Below, one piece after another: positions 25,361 through 35,278 of a stretch of DNA of 64,000 nt. Below the pieces are notes generated by a model. That model was not told the origin of the DNA and ran no database searches. It worked only from the letters and a program-made list of their open reading frames with translations. The stretch covers positions 310,001 to 374,000 of the forward strand of contig NW_020825338.1 in assembly GCF_003286085.1 (NCBI RefSeq), written 5' to 3'. The first letter of the stretch is position 1, and each line of letters starts with the position of its first letter. The stretch comes from Drosophila persimilis. Taxonomy: Eukaryota > Arthropoda > Insecta > Diptera > Drosophilidae. Both the position numbers and the translations under genes were made by a program.

Positions 25361-25388
25361 CCGGCCCCGTTGAACGCCTGCATCGGCT

Positions 25389-26144
25389 TCAACACATTGG
25401 GAGCGGCGCTAATTTGTGTATGGGCCGCCGAAAAACCGCTCCAGTGCTAGTCCTTATTTCGACGACCCTGACCATGCCGTCCTCTCCTGCGTGCGTGGCT
25501 ATGACCCTCCCTACGAGCCACTCCTGAGGCGGCAGATTGTCCTCGGCCACGATGACGAGGTCTCCTTCCTCGAGGTTCGGTTGCTGCTGGTGCCATTTGC
25601 CCCGAATTTGCAGCCCCAGGACATATTCGCGGGACCATCGCTGCCAAAACGCTTGCCTGACTGACGAGACAAGTCGCCATCGCCGCAAGCAACTGAGACT
25701 CTCCTGGTCCGGAGTCCGCAGTGCTGGGGGGGCGATGAGCGACCCGCCTGTCAGCAGGTGCCCGGGTGTTAGGGCCTCGCCGTCGCTTGGATCTTGGCTG
25801 ATGGCTCCCAGCGGCCTCGAGTTCATTATGGCCTCGATGCCGACGAGGACTGTGGCGAGCTCTTCGGCGGTTAGGAGCGCGCTGCCTACCGCCCGTAGGA
25901 GTAGGCTCTTGGCAGTTTTTACACCTGCCTCCCATAGCCCTCCCATGTGAGGAGCTCGCGGCGGTATGAACGCAAATTCGCATCCGTTTTTTGACGCAAA
26001 GTCGCGAATTGCGTCTCCCTGCTCCTTGAGCCTGATCCGCAGAGCGCTGAGATGGCGGCTCGCTCCGACGAAGTTCGTCCCGTTGTCGCAATGAACGACT
26101 TGGGGATATCCTCGGCGCCCGACGAACCTTTGAAAAGCCAACAA
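25389..26144 (-). CDS. BEL/Pao integrase catalytic half and C-terminal domain, displaced frame
   Basis: This is the continuation of the polyprotein, in the +1 frame relative to the upstream part and with no ATG of its own at the junction. It carries the second integrase catalytic aspartate in a CDNGTNF motif (residue 20 of this segment) and the catalytic glutamate in PPRAPHMGGLWE (residue 72). A DUF5641-like tail follows, about residues 165-249, ending HKLAPLP near the stop codon. The stop is 28 bp before the 3' LTR, normal for the family. It is translated only if the upstream frame shifts, so as read this copy should make an integrase lacking two of its three catalytic acids. A homopolymer sequencing error at the junction would explain the break equally well. 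Confidence 0.93.
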   Translation of the reverse strand: MLAFQRFVGRRGYPQVVHCDNGTNFVGASRHLSALRIRLKEQGDAIRDFASKNGCEFAFIPPRAPHMGGLWEAGVKTAKSLLLRAVGSALLTAEELATVLVGIEAIMNSRPLGAISQDPSDGEALTPGHLLTGGSLIAPPALRTPDQESLSCLRRWRLVSSVRQAFWQRWSREYVLGLQIRGKWHQQQPNLEEGDLVIVAEDNLPPQEWLVGRVIATHAGEDGMVRVVEIRTSTGAVFRRPIHKLAPLPMC

Positions 26145-29100
26145 AAAAACAATCAGTGGTTAGATCGGAAACTATTTCTAGGTGAACCGCCTTGGACGCA
26201 AAACAAACAAAAAGCGCAATGTATGACTTGTATGGGGGCCTTCCGCGAATTTTCAATGTCGTGTGCACTGGTCCACAAAAATCAACGCCGCAAATTGAAA
26301 ATGGGCGGAGAGCACGGAGTCGATCTGCGGGTAAATTCCCCATGAGTTGCGTCAGCAATCGAGGCTTGCATTTAAAACAGCGCATACAGGATCGAACTGT
26401 CTGACGGCAGACCTCCTGAGCGTTCACTATCCACACGCTCTGTCGAAGGATGCTCACAAGTGCTCGTGGGCCGACATGAAAATTCGAATGGTGCAGATGA
26501 CGAATATAGCTTCGCACGAATTGCGAGCGCTTAGTCAAAAGCAGAGGAAACTTGGCATCGTATGATATAGGAGCTTTAGCTAGTCGCCCCCCCACTCGCA
26601 ACAACGAAAAGTTACACCAAGTCCCTGTGTCTTCATGGATGAATGGGTTCAACCGCTGAAGACTAGGACCAATTGTAGATCCTTTCCTAACCTTTTCGAT
26701 TTCTCCTTGATACTCGTGATGCTGGACGATTTCGACAATTTTATAAAAGGCTTCATTGTATTCGGTCGGTGAGATAGTTTTTTCGAATTTTAGGCTTGGG
26801 TCTTTACATTTTCTTATAAAGCGGAACACATACACGAACACTCTAAGCAGTTTGAGATGTGACGAGAATCCCTCGATGACATCTAACAGCTCCGAACTTC
26901 GCACAGCCGCGGTCAGCCCGACCGCAGTCTTCCTCTTTTCCAGCTGAAGATCATCGGAGTGTTCGAAATGAGCGTTCTTGGGCCAGTTTTCTTCTTCCTC
27001 TTTCAGAAATGATGGTCCTTCGAACCAAATTGACTGAACGATTTCGTCGACGTCACAACCTCTTGAGACAATATCTGCTGGGTTCTGTTTCGTGGGTACA
27101 TGCCGCCACGTAGCATCATCTGACCACTCTTGAATCTCAGCCACTCTATTTGAAACGAAAGTCGACAGCGACGATGGATGAGACCGGATCCAATGGAGAG
27201 TTACCTCTGAATCCGACCAATAAACGACTCGTTCAATGGGCACGTTTAATAGGGGCTTGATTCTGTGACAGAGATCTGCGAGAAGGTGAGCGGCACATAA
27301 CTCAAGCCTTGGGAGCGTTTTGGTCTTGAGCGGCGCTACTTTGGATTTCGAAGTCAACAATGATACTTTTAAACCTTCTGCAGTTCTGCTACGTATATAG
27401 ACGCACGCTCCATACGCTCTCATGGAGGCGTCAGCAAAGGCATGTATTTGAACCGGTGACATCGGATCGGAATACACAAACCGAGATATGGATATGTCTT
27501 CCAATTGAGATAGTGTATTTTTCAACTTATTCCACGCTGTTTCCAAATGCAGCGGGATCGACTCATCCCAATCTAGTTTGTTAAGCCAAAGCTCCTGCAA
27601 TAGGATCTTGCCTTTTATAACGATAGGACTTAATAAACCTAGGGGGTCAAACAACTTTGATGTCACCGATAGTATGTTCCGTTTTGTCGCTCGGAGACCC
27701 ATAACTGAATTGTCAATTTTGAACTTAAAGGCATCGTCAGTAGGTAACCATGAGATTCCTAACGCCTTTGTCGACTCTGAATCCGAGATTGTTATGGGTT
27801 TGGCTGTGCTCTCAGATGCGGTGATCTCGGGTGAGTTTGAAAACCACTTAGTCAACTCAAACCCTGCGGTCTGAAGAACCTGAGACACTTCGGACTTAAT
27901 TGCCCTTAGCTCCTCTACGCATGCAGCACCAGTCAACAAGTCATCGACGTAAAAGTCGGACCCAATAACGTTAGCAGCTCTAGGGAATGAGAGCTTCGCA
28001 GACTCACTCAACCTTTTCAAACACCGGATAGCTAAGAATGGGGCTGGTCCAGTCCCATAGGTTACAGTGTTGAGCTTGTATAATCTCAAGGATTCAGAAG
28101 GGTCTCTTCTCCACACTATGAGCTGAAACTGCCGATCCGCTTCGTTCACCATCACTTGGCGATACATCTTTTTAACATCAGCAGTCAGGGCAAACCTGTG
28201 CAGACGGAAACGGAGCAGTGTCGAGTATAATTCCTCTTGAATGGTAGGTCCCACCATCAGAATGTCATTTAAGGCCACCTGTGAGGACGTCTTGGACGAA
28301 GCATCGAACACGACTCGGAGCTTGGTAGACGTACTTTGGGGCCTCAGAACACACTGATGAGGGATTACGTAGTGTGGAGTAGACGGAATCGTATTGTCAG
28401 TAGGAGACATATGACCTAAGGAGAGGTACTCTTCCATGAATTCCAAGTACATTTTCTTCAACTCAGGGTCACGATGCAATCGTCTTTCAAGCGACAAAAA
28501 CCGCCGTTTCGCAACCTCAAAGGAGTTTCCTAAACAATTTGGATCTGATTTAAACGGGAGCCTTACTTCGAACCGACCTGATGATAGTACCTGAGTCGTC
28601 TTACGATAGTGTTCTTCACATAGCTTGTGCTCAGGTGTGGCAATTTTCTTGGTAGATGGCATTTCTTCCAGTGACCAAAACTTTTTCAAGGTCCTATCGA
28701 TGGATACTAGCAACTCTTCACTGCAACTCAAACTGTTTGTAATTTGAGGAGCAGAACTCCTGGAAACATATTTTCCCGACACAACCCAACCAAGAAGGGT
28801 TTTCTGAAGAGTTGGAAAGTCAGGACCTTGTTTAATTTGACCAACAGCTAATAATTCAAAGAACGATTCTGCTCCAATTAACATATCTATTCTTTGTGGC
28901 TTGTAGAAATAAGGGTCTGCCAGTGGTAGGTTCTCTGGGATTCGCCAGTCAGTCACATTCACTGACTGGTCAGGGTGATAACCTGAAATTGATTTCAGGA
29001 TCCAAAAATCAAAGGAGAACTCACTACCATTTATTCGCGACTTCACCACTGTGTGTATTTTATCCTTTACTTGGGAATTAGATTCACCAATTCCAAGCAA

Positions 29101-30537
29101 GTTAATACAGGACTCCTCTCTACGGATCTGTAAGCGATTAGCGAGGTCCTCGGTAATGAAATTTGTTTGTGATCCAGAGTCGAGCAGAGCTCTGGCCAGA
29201 ATGTGTTCACCGCTCTTAGTTCGGACGCTTACGATCGACGTAGCCAGAATTACCCTGTCCAACGCTGTCGCATGCAAAACATGTGACGTGGAAGGTTGAT
29301 TCTGATTTGATGGAGGAGAAGGACTCTCTTGGGGTGGTGGCAGCGCGAGACTATTAGCCGACACTGTGTATCGATGCAATAATGTATGATGTGAGCGGCT
29401 GCACACTCGACATTTATTGGCTTTGCATTTTACAACAGCGTGGCCTTTTCGCAGACAATTAATGCATAGGGATGCCGACTTAGCAAACTCAAACCTTTGC
29501 ATCACCGAGAAACGCGAAAATGAAGGGCAATTTGACACTACATGGTCTCCTGAATTGCAGTAGCTACAAGTTTGCTGAGTTCTACTGTTGGTGGAAGTGG
29601 AAGAACAAGCAAATGAACTGCGATTATGTTGCTTGCTTGGCATGACTTTGTCTTGCCTTGGCTTGGTCGATTCTTCAGCAGACAGATGCTGGTATCGACG
29701 ATTCAAGACTTTCTCAAAGTCGGACCAAAGCGGCAACTTCTCATAAGTAAGCTGTTCATCCCACTTTTGTTTCGTCACTGGGTCGACTCTGTTTAAAACG
29801 AGATGAATGAGCATTGCATTCGAAATTGTTGTATCATCTCCGATCGACAGTAACGATCCGTAAATCGACGAAACAGTATCGATTAGAGTTCTTAGAGATG
29901 ATGCAGATTGATGCGACATTCTCGGCAGATTGAACAATGTGGAAATATTATTCGTGAAAATCAAATAATCGTTGTCATACACTCGTTTTAGGCCAGCCAT
30001 GGCCTTTTCATAATTTGCCTCGGTGACTTGGAACGCCTTTATTGTTCCTAATGCTTCATCAGAGAGGCACGAAATCAAATGATTAAATTTTTCGATCACC
30101 GGTATGCTGTTGTCGCTATGGACTAGTCTTTCAAAAAGGCTAATGAAATTTTTGAATTCCGAGTGTTTACCACTAAATTTGGGTAATGCCAATTTCGGAA
30201 GTCTAGCATGAGTTGGGGCTGAAGAAGACACTGGCTTCGTCTCGCTTGCTGCATCAAAGGCGGCGATAAGCGACATTATCTTTCCTTTGGTGACAATTAT
30301 CAGCTCTTCCAACTCGGCTGCATATGCATCATCACCTGTTATATCCTCGATTTGCTCCTGCAAATGGTTAGCCTTTTCAATTGAAGCATTCAAACAATCT
30401 AATCTACATTGTAATTCCGGTAATTGCAAAGGAATCGACCCTTGATCTAATCGATCCTCTAAGCGGCGAATGCTTTTTACTCTACTTTTGAGCTTAATCT
30501 TTAAGTCTTCAAGAGTGGGTTTACTTTTTTCTGCCAT
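25447..30537 (-). CDS. gag-pol: BEL/Pao gag-pol polyprotein, frameshifted in integrase
   Basis: This frame encodes the retrotransposon structural and replication proteins. I chose the ATG at 30537 (protein starting MAEKSK); the frame is open further upstream but only from a GTG in low-complexity leader. Features in order, numbered from that ATG: a DUF1759-like Gag region around residues 110-300; CX2CX4HX4C zinc knuckles at 324-337 and 358-371 and a third cysteine/histidine cluster from 376; an aspartic protease DSG at 453-455; reverse transcriptase with YVDD at 863-866; an RNase H region with acidic residues D1036, E1079, D1109 and D1155; an integrase zinc site H1350, H1354, C1384, C1387; and the first integrase catalytic residue D1419. 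After about residue 1463 (near 26145) homology leaves this frame and continues in the next one. The residues from there to the stop at 25447 are arginine-rich out-of-frame translation. Confidence 0.95.
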   Translation of the reverse strand: MAEKSKPTLEDLKIKLKSRVKSIRRLEDRLDQGSIPLQLPELQCRLDCLNASIEKANHLQEQIEDITGDDAYAAELEELIIVTKGKIMSLIAAFDAASETKPVSSSAPTHARLPKLALPKFSGKHSEFKNFISLFERLVHSDNSIPVIEKFNHLISCLSDEALGTIKAFQVTEANYEKAMAGLKRVYDNDYLIFTNNISTLFNLPRMSHQSASSLRTLIDTVSSIYGSLLSIGDDTTISNAMLIHLVLNRVDPVTKQKWDEQLTYEKLPLWSDFEKVLNRRYQHLSAEESTKPRQDKVMPSKQHNRSSFACSSTSTNSRTQQTCSYCNSGDHVVSNCPSFSRFSVMQRFEFAKSASLCINCLRKGHAVVKCKANKCRVCSRSHHTLLHRYTVSANSLALPPPQESPSPPSNQNQPSTSHVLHATALDRVILATSIVSVRTKSGEHILARALLDSGSQTNFITEDLANRLQIRREESCINLLGIGESNSQVKDKIHTVVKSRINGSEFSFDFWILKSISGYHPDQSVNVTDWRIPENLPLADPYFYKPQRIDMLIGAESFFELLAVGQIKQGPDFPTLQKTLLGWVVSGKYVSRSSAPQITNSLSCSEELLVSIDRTLKKFWSLEEMPSTKKIATPEHKLCEEHYRKTTQVLSSGRFEVRLPFKSDPNCLGNSFEVAKRRFLSLERRLHRDPELKKMYLEFMEEYLSLGHMSPTDNTIPSTPHYVIPHQCVLRPQSTSTKLRVVFDASSKTSSQVALNDILMVGPTIQEELYSTLLRFRLHRFALTADVKKMYRQVMVNEADRQFQLIVWRRDPSESLRLYKLNTVTYGTGPAPFLAIRCLKRLSESAKLSFPRAANVIGSDFYVDDLLTGAACVEELRAIKSEVSQVLQTAGFELTKWFSNSPEITASESTAKPITISDSESTKALGISWLPTDDAFKFKIDNSVMGLRATKRNILSVTSKLFDPLGLLSPIVIKGKILLQELWLNKLDWDESIPLHLETAWNKLKNTLSQLEDISISRFVYSDPMSPVQIHAFADASMRAYGACVYIRSRTAEGLKVSLLTSKSKVAPLKTKTLPRLELCAAHLLADLCHRIKPLLNVPIERVVYWSDSEVTLHWIRSHPSSLSTFVSNRVAEIQEWSDDATWRHVPTKQNPADIVSRGCDVDEIVQSIWFEGPSFLKEEEENWPKNAHFEHSDDLQLEKRKTAVGLTAAVRSSELLDVIEGFSSHLKLLRVFVYVFRFIRKCKDPSLKFEKTISPTEYNEAFYKIVEIVQHHEYQGEIEKVRKGSTIGPSLQRLNPFIHEDTGTWCNFSLLRVGGRLAKAPISYDAKFPLLLTKRSQFVRSYIRHLHHSNFHVGPRALVSILRQSVWIVNAQEVCRQTVRSCMRCFKCKPRLLTQLMGNLPADRLRALRPFSICGVDFCGPVHTTLKIRGRPPYKSYIALFVCFASKAVHLEIVSDLTTDCFFVGFSKVRRAPRISPSRSLRQRDELRRSEPPSQRSADQAQGAGRRNSRLCVKKRMRICVHTAASSSHGRAMGGRCKNCQEPTPTGGRQRAPNRRRARHSPRRHRGHNELEAAGSHQPRSKRRRGPNTRAPADRRVAHRPPSTADSGPGESQLLAAMATCLVSQASVLAAMVPRICPGAANSGQMAPAATEPRGRRPRHRGRGQSAASGVARREGHSHARRRGRHGQGRRNKD

Positions 30538-31556
30538 AATGGTTGTGTTTTTATTTATATATTTATTATTAATATTTTTTTTTTTTTTTAATTTTAAATT
30601 TTTGAACGAGAACGATAATCGAAAACGAATTTTAATTGAATGTCGATGCACGAGGTATCAAGGGAAAGAGTTGTTGCAAGTAACAGCCGAAAACAATATA
30701 CCCGTTAGATACAGGGTAGCGCGTCACTTGGCAAGTAACAGCCGAAAACAATATACCCGTTGGATGTAGGGTAGCACGTCACTTGGCGCACCGTTAAGCT
30801 CAAGAGCGGCAACGAAAATTCTCCCAACAAATACAACGCAAGCAGCAGTGGAGAAGCGAAAGCGAAAACGAAATAATGCACCGGTGCTGCTGCTTGTATG
30901 TATGTGTGGATATTTTCTATACGCCGTGGCTTGGGTGAACGAACGAACAAACTTTGTTCTAACGACGAGAAAGGTAGAACAAAATAAAATGGGGGGGGGG
31001 GGGGGGGGGGGGGCGTTGACAGTGATTGCAGTAAACGAAAGATGTATGTATGTATGTACATATGTATAACTGTTGCGTCCAAATAGCGGTTCACATATGT
31101 ATGTCTGTTTGGGTCGATATGTATGTATGTATTTATGTTTTTAGTTATATTTATGCAATTAATAACAAAATGCATGCAATCAAGCTCTACTATATATGTA
31201 TCATACGTCTGTGCCTAGAATTGAAGGCGATGTGCAATGTATTCATCACAAGACACCTCAAAGAAAGATCTGAATGTCTTTAGCTCAGCCTTCAATTTTC
31301 TGCACAAATACCTCTGATTCCTCTTTTGGATTTTTGAATCCAACTGCTACTTTCCTGTCTTTTTCGCAGGGCATCCCTCGGCGGTAGCAGAATTGCACAA
31401 AAATTATTGTTGGCGCGACCGACGCGATGATATTTTACAAAAATTGATTGCCGATTGCACACACACACGACGCGGGCAACGAATATGTTTGCATATGTAT
31501 ACTGCAATTTCTTGTGTCACTGTCACTTGTTTTTTGTTGCCTATAATTCACTTTAC
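30538..31556 (-). other. 5' leader of the BEL/Pao element
   Basis: About 1 kb of untranslated leader lies between the primer-binding site and the gag ATG. It holds a 55-bp tandem duplication (30676-30785), a 23-nt G run on the plus strand (30991-31013, so C in the transcript), several GTAT-type repeats (31043-31135) and an AT-rich stretch next to the start codon. No convincing upstream ORF was seen. Confidence 0.85.
30676..30785 (-). repeat. 55-bp tandem duplication in the element leader
   Basis: Two adjacent 55-bp units (30676-30730 and 30731-30785) differ at about four positions. Each contains a TACCC...GGGTA inverted pair and ends GTCACTTG. The same kind of ATACCC/GGGTA pair recurs in host DNA elsewhere in the window. 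Confidence 0.9.
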
Positions 31557-31575
31557 AGTCCACCCGGGGGCGCCA
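31557..31575 (-). promoter_or_regulatory. Primer-binding site, apparently tRNA-Asn
   Basis: The plus strand here ends in CGGGGGCGCCA and directly abuts the 5' LTR. From memory of fly tRNA-Asn (GTT), these 19 bases equal the 3' end of that tRNA including CCA, so the minus strand would pair with it to prime minus-strand DNA synthesis. The tRNA identity is recalled, not searched. Confidence 0.8.
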
Positions 31576-31891
31576 TGAAAAATTAGAAGAGTTTTTCTAA
31601 TCAGTTACCGAAAACTTTGGGTGGCTGTAATTTAAATTATTTATTTGGCGGGGCGAAAAACTTTATACGCTCGATCTATTTCAAGGTTGGCGAACAACTA
31701 ACGTTTCTTCACAATTCAATCTCTTACTCTAGCTATCCTACGGTGGCAAAGCGGGGCGAATTCGCCAAGAGCGAGAGAGCGAGCTTTTATTGCGCTCCCG
31801 CTTTGCCCTAGCCTAACTTACACTAGACTTCATAATTCATAATTCCATCTATAACTAATAATTGTGGCCATGGATGGAAGGTCACGCAACA
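31576..31891 (-). repeat. 5' LTR of the BEL/Pao element
   Basis: This is the upstream LTR in element orientation. It is 316 bp, TG...CA, and the same by eye as the copy at 25045-25360. In sense it contains a TATAAA-like word and two AATAAA-type words, which could serve as TATA box and polyadenylation signals. It also contains an 11-bp inverted repeat around one AATAAA. The primer-binding site follows with no spacer. Confidence 0.96.
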
Positions 31892-32874
31892 GTATACATA
31901 TAAAGAACGGTGGAAATGGATCATCAAATTATCATGGAGAAAATATCAGCATGCTAATAATATTGTGGAACGATCGATAAGGAACGTTGGTTATAGAACG
32001 GTGGGAATATAACGGTTGGTATGGAACGGTGGGTATGGAACACTGGTCCTTTAATCAATCAGAAGTGGCAATAAATTAATCAAATCCAGAATCGAGTCAG
32101 AACCAAGGATATCATAGAATCGAAACCTGCTTCCGGGTCGCTTTTCTTGCATTTCGGCTACAAATTGTTGCTCCTTCCTTCAGCCCGATTGCGGCAGTGT
32201 CTCGTGTGCCGAGTGCCGTGTGCCAAAAGCCAAAGTGGAGGCAAACAAACAAAAACTGACTGTCGGGGACTCCGCCATCGGAGGAGAGCGAGTAGAGGAC
32301 GTGGACGTGGTGGCATGAGTAAACAAATAAATAAATAAAATCAAATAAAAATTGAGGGAATCGAGATGGAGAGATGGCGAGGCGACCCTCTCAAAGGAGA
32401 ACGCAAGGAATTGCATTGCCGAAACATTTGCAAGGGGTGGCGCCACCGATGAGGGGGCCGCGCGCGGCATCTTGAAAGGTATGCAAGACGACAACGAGAG
32501 AACTCACTCGAACAAGGCCAAAGGAACTTGCGGGAATCGCTCATATTGTTGCGTGGCATTCGGGGAAAATAGTTGTACTTAAACTTGAAGAAATCTTCTG
32601 TTTATGTTTCCGTTGAAACGTAGGGAAAATCCATAGCTGAACCCTTCCCCAATGCCCTCCCCCCTTCCTTCCCTTCCCGCCTCGTCTCGATTTGGTTTAT
32701 ATAAATAGGCCGTCGTCATCGTTGGAGCCTATGCAAAGCAGCAGAAAGGGGGAAGCAAAAAAATAAAGGAAATTATTTTTAAACCAGGCATAAGAGCAGC
32801 ATAAATCTTCTAACAGAAGGAATATTTTACGCCGGCCATCCCGACCGTTCCGACCATTCGCATACAGATACTAG

Positions 32875-32922
32875 TATTCGTATTCGTATTCGTATTCGTA
32901 TCCGTATCTGTATCTGTATTTT
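32875..32922. repeat. GTATTC/GTATCTG hexamer repeat
   Basis: GTATTC units degenerate rightward into GTATCC and GTATCT. Confidence 0.9.
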
Positions 32923-35133
32923 GTGTGCGTGAGTTGCACAAATTCATTTGAAGTCCCAGAACAGGGCCCAGGAAACGTGCTAAGACAATTGAGCCAAATG
33001 GCTTTGCTGACCATCCTTGGGCTTTGCTCAGACGCAAGCTCTGGCTCTGGCTCTGGCCTCTAGGTTCCCTTTGGCACGGCACGCTAATGGACATAATTAT
33101 GCTGGGGCATGGGGCAGGGGACAGGGGCCAGGGGGCAGAGCAGGCCCGAAGGGGGTAGGTGGATTGGGTAAACCATAAACCAAGGACCAACCTAAACGAC
33201 AATTAATGACAGGGCATGATAGATAAAGCCAGGAGAGAGAGAAAGAGCCACAACTTGGCCATAACTGATCACAGCAACAGGAAAACAGGGCCAGACGGAG
33301 ACGGCAACCAAGTGCTAGATACCCTTCCAGATCCATCTTTTCCCCACGTCATCGTCAGAATCGTAATGCCCCCCCTTCTAGTAGGGTATATCAAAACAGA
33401 ATTAAAAGAGAGAGGGGAAGCAGAGGGGCTCTCTCTCTCTCCCTCTATCTTTGAACAAATATGGACAGGAAAATGCCGATGGAGGCCTGCGACTAATGAC
33501 TTTTAAATGCGTTAAAACGACAATACCAACGCAAACACAGAACCCAAGAGCCCAAGAACCCAAGAACCCAAGAACCGAAGACGAACAAAACGAGAACAAA
33601 CCAAACAAACACAAAACTGGTAAGAGATGGAGGGAGAAACAAACACAAATCTGGTAGGAGATAGAGGGAGAAACAAACAGAAGCCCAGAAGAGACAAATG
33701 GAGGAGGGTACGAACCATCTATAGAAGAAAACCCTGAGACCCTGAAGGAAAGGGTCTTTGATCTATTCCCCTGCACATTTTCCGGGCAAACACCAGGAAA
33801 ACTTTCGGACACACGTTTTCTTTGAAAGTTTCTTTGATGTATTATTTTTGAATTTGGAATTTTCTCCGATGATATTTGTATAGTCCAAGCATGATCGTGG
33901 AAACGAATCGGTCATAGAGATTAGTCGTAGAATGATAGATCTCTGAAATACATACGTTATAAAGAAAACCTCGTTGTAAGGGAGGTCGCCATAGAGAAGT
34001 TCGACGAACATCTTTAAGTTTTTTTAGATCTTAATAGATCTTAGTGTTTCGGTGTGGGAAGCTCTGTAGAACTTTAATCAAATTTCCGATTGAGTTACAG
34101 TGTACGTAAATATGTGTATGTGTATGTCTTTACAGCAGTCGAACACAGAAGTCAAAGGTCGGTCTCTTATGCTAATTGTCTCTTTGCCCCGTATCCGTGC
34201 GTCGTAAAGCCATGCCCGTGTCCGTCCCTTGGGTCCCCGGGTTTGTGACCTGCGTCTAGTTTTTGTTTTAAATACAAACTTCCTGTTTGGATTCCATCGA
34301 ATCGAAACCAAACGAATGAACGAACAGACAAAATGTTTGTGCGTCTTCTTTTTAAGCGTACGAATAGTATGAGTGTTCGTATGAGTATTCGTAGTATTTC
34401 GTACGCTTCATTTCGGGTTTTGTTTTTAAGGGATCTTCAGTTGTGGCATATGGAATGGGGGAATGAAACGGACTGCTGTGCAGAGTGCAGTTCCAGAGAA
34501 TTATGATCAATTAAAGACAAGATCTTGTGTGTGTGTGTGTTTGTGTGTGTGTCTGTGTTTTTGTTCACTCAATTCCCAGTCTCGATCGCAGGCTTCCACT
34601 CTTTCTCCACTCTGTCTCTGTCTCTGTTTCTGTTTCTGGTTCATCTTCATTCCCATTTCTAGATATTCTATTTATGGACATTTGGCATTTTAATTACTAC
34701 AAAAACACAGACTAAATTGTAGATAGAAATGGTAATGGATAGGGGCAGGGTGGGGGAGGGGATAACTTGGGAACACGCTCCGGCAAAACATCTATCTATG
34801 TATCTGTCGCGATGGAAAAGCCCCCGTGGTTCAATCCGTAAAGTGGCACAGTGGAAAAAAGAGCTTTAACGATGAGGAATGGAACAACAAATAATTTGAC
34901 AAACGAGTGCTGGAAAAATTGTTGCAAAATAGTTGCAGCGGCAACCAACGACAGAGGCAGTGGCAGTGCCTGAGAGAGGGAAAGGGCAACGGCGCAGAAT
35001 GTGTCTGGAACGTGGGGGAACGCGCGTCCTGAGCAAACAAACAACAATCTGAGGAGGCGATGAGACGGCAGGGAGCGCTGTTGACGCTTCCGTGTTGCTC
35101 TCGCGCACACACACACACACACATGTAATTATG

Positions 35134-35278
35134 TATACCCTGTAAAAAGTATTCAAGGGAAACAATAAGAAGATCTTATGGAGTCTCTATTTATGAATCC
35201 TCGAAGGATTCAGGGAATTCTCTCTCAGATTTCCCCAAGTATTCCGATTTCTTTTCGCTGTTCTTTGTACAGGGTATA
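35134..35278. repeat. Inverted repeat of about 145 bp with ATACCC ends and a palindromic centre
   Basis: TATACCCTGTAAAAAG (35134-35149) is complementary at 15 of 16 positions to 35263-35278. The middle holds the palindrome GAATCC-TCGAA-GGATTC (35195-35211). This may be a small MITE-like or foldback unit. Confidence 0.6.

Larger units (their letters stand above)
25045..31891 (-). mobile_element. BEL/Pao-type LTR retrotransposon, full length, one frameshift
   Basis: A complete LTR retrotransposon of 6,847 bp read on the minus strand. Two 316-bp LTRs (25045-25360 and 31576-31891) begin TG and end CA and look identical by eye. The 5-bp sequence GTATA occurs directly outside both ends (25040-25044 and 31892-31896), the expected target-site duplication. 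In sense order it holds the 5' LTR, a primer-binding site, a leader of about 1 kb, a gag-pol frame, and the 3' LTR 28 bp after the stop codon. The Pao-type protein order, with protease, RT, RNase H and then an integrase ending in a DUF5641-like tail, sets it apart from Ty3/gypsy and Ty1/copia elements. There is no room for env. Matching LTRs and an intact duplication point to a recent insertion. One frameshift in the integrase probably makes this copy non-autonomous unless it is a sequencing error. Confidence 0.97.

Noticed and set aside
25447..26140. Arginine-rich C-terminus of the long retrotransposon frame
   Set aside because: It is out-of-frame translation after the integrase frameshift; the true integrase end lies in the neighbouring frame.
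30538..30651. 38-residue N-terminal extension of gag
   Set aside because: It begins at GTG and reads AT-rich leader; the ATG at 30537 is the sensible start.
34820..34840. tRNA B-box-like GGTTCAATCC
   Set aside because: No A box at the right distance and no cloverleaf could be drawn.
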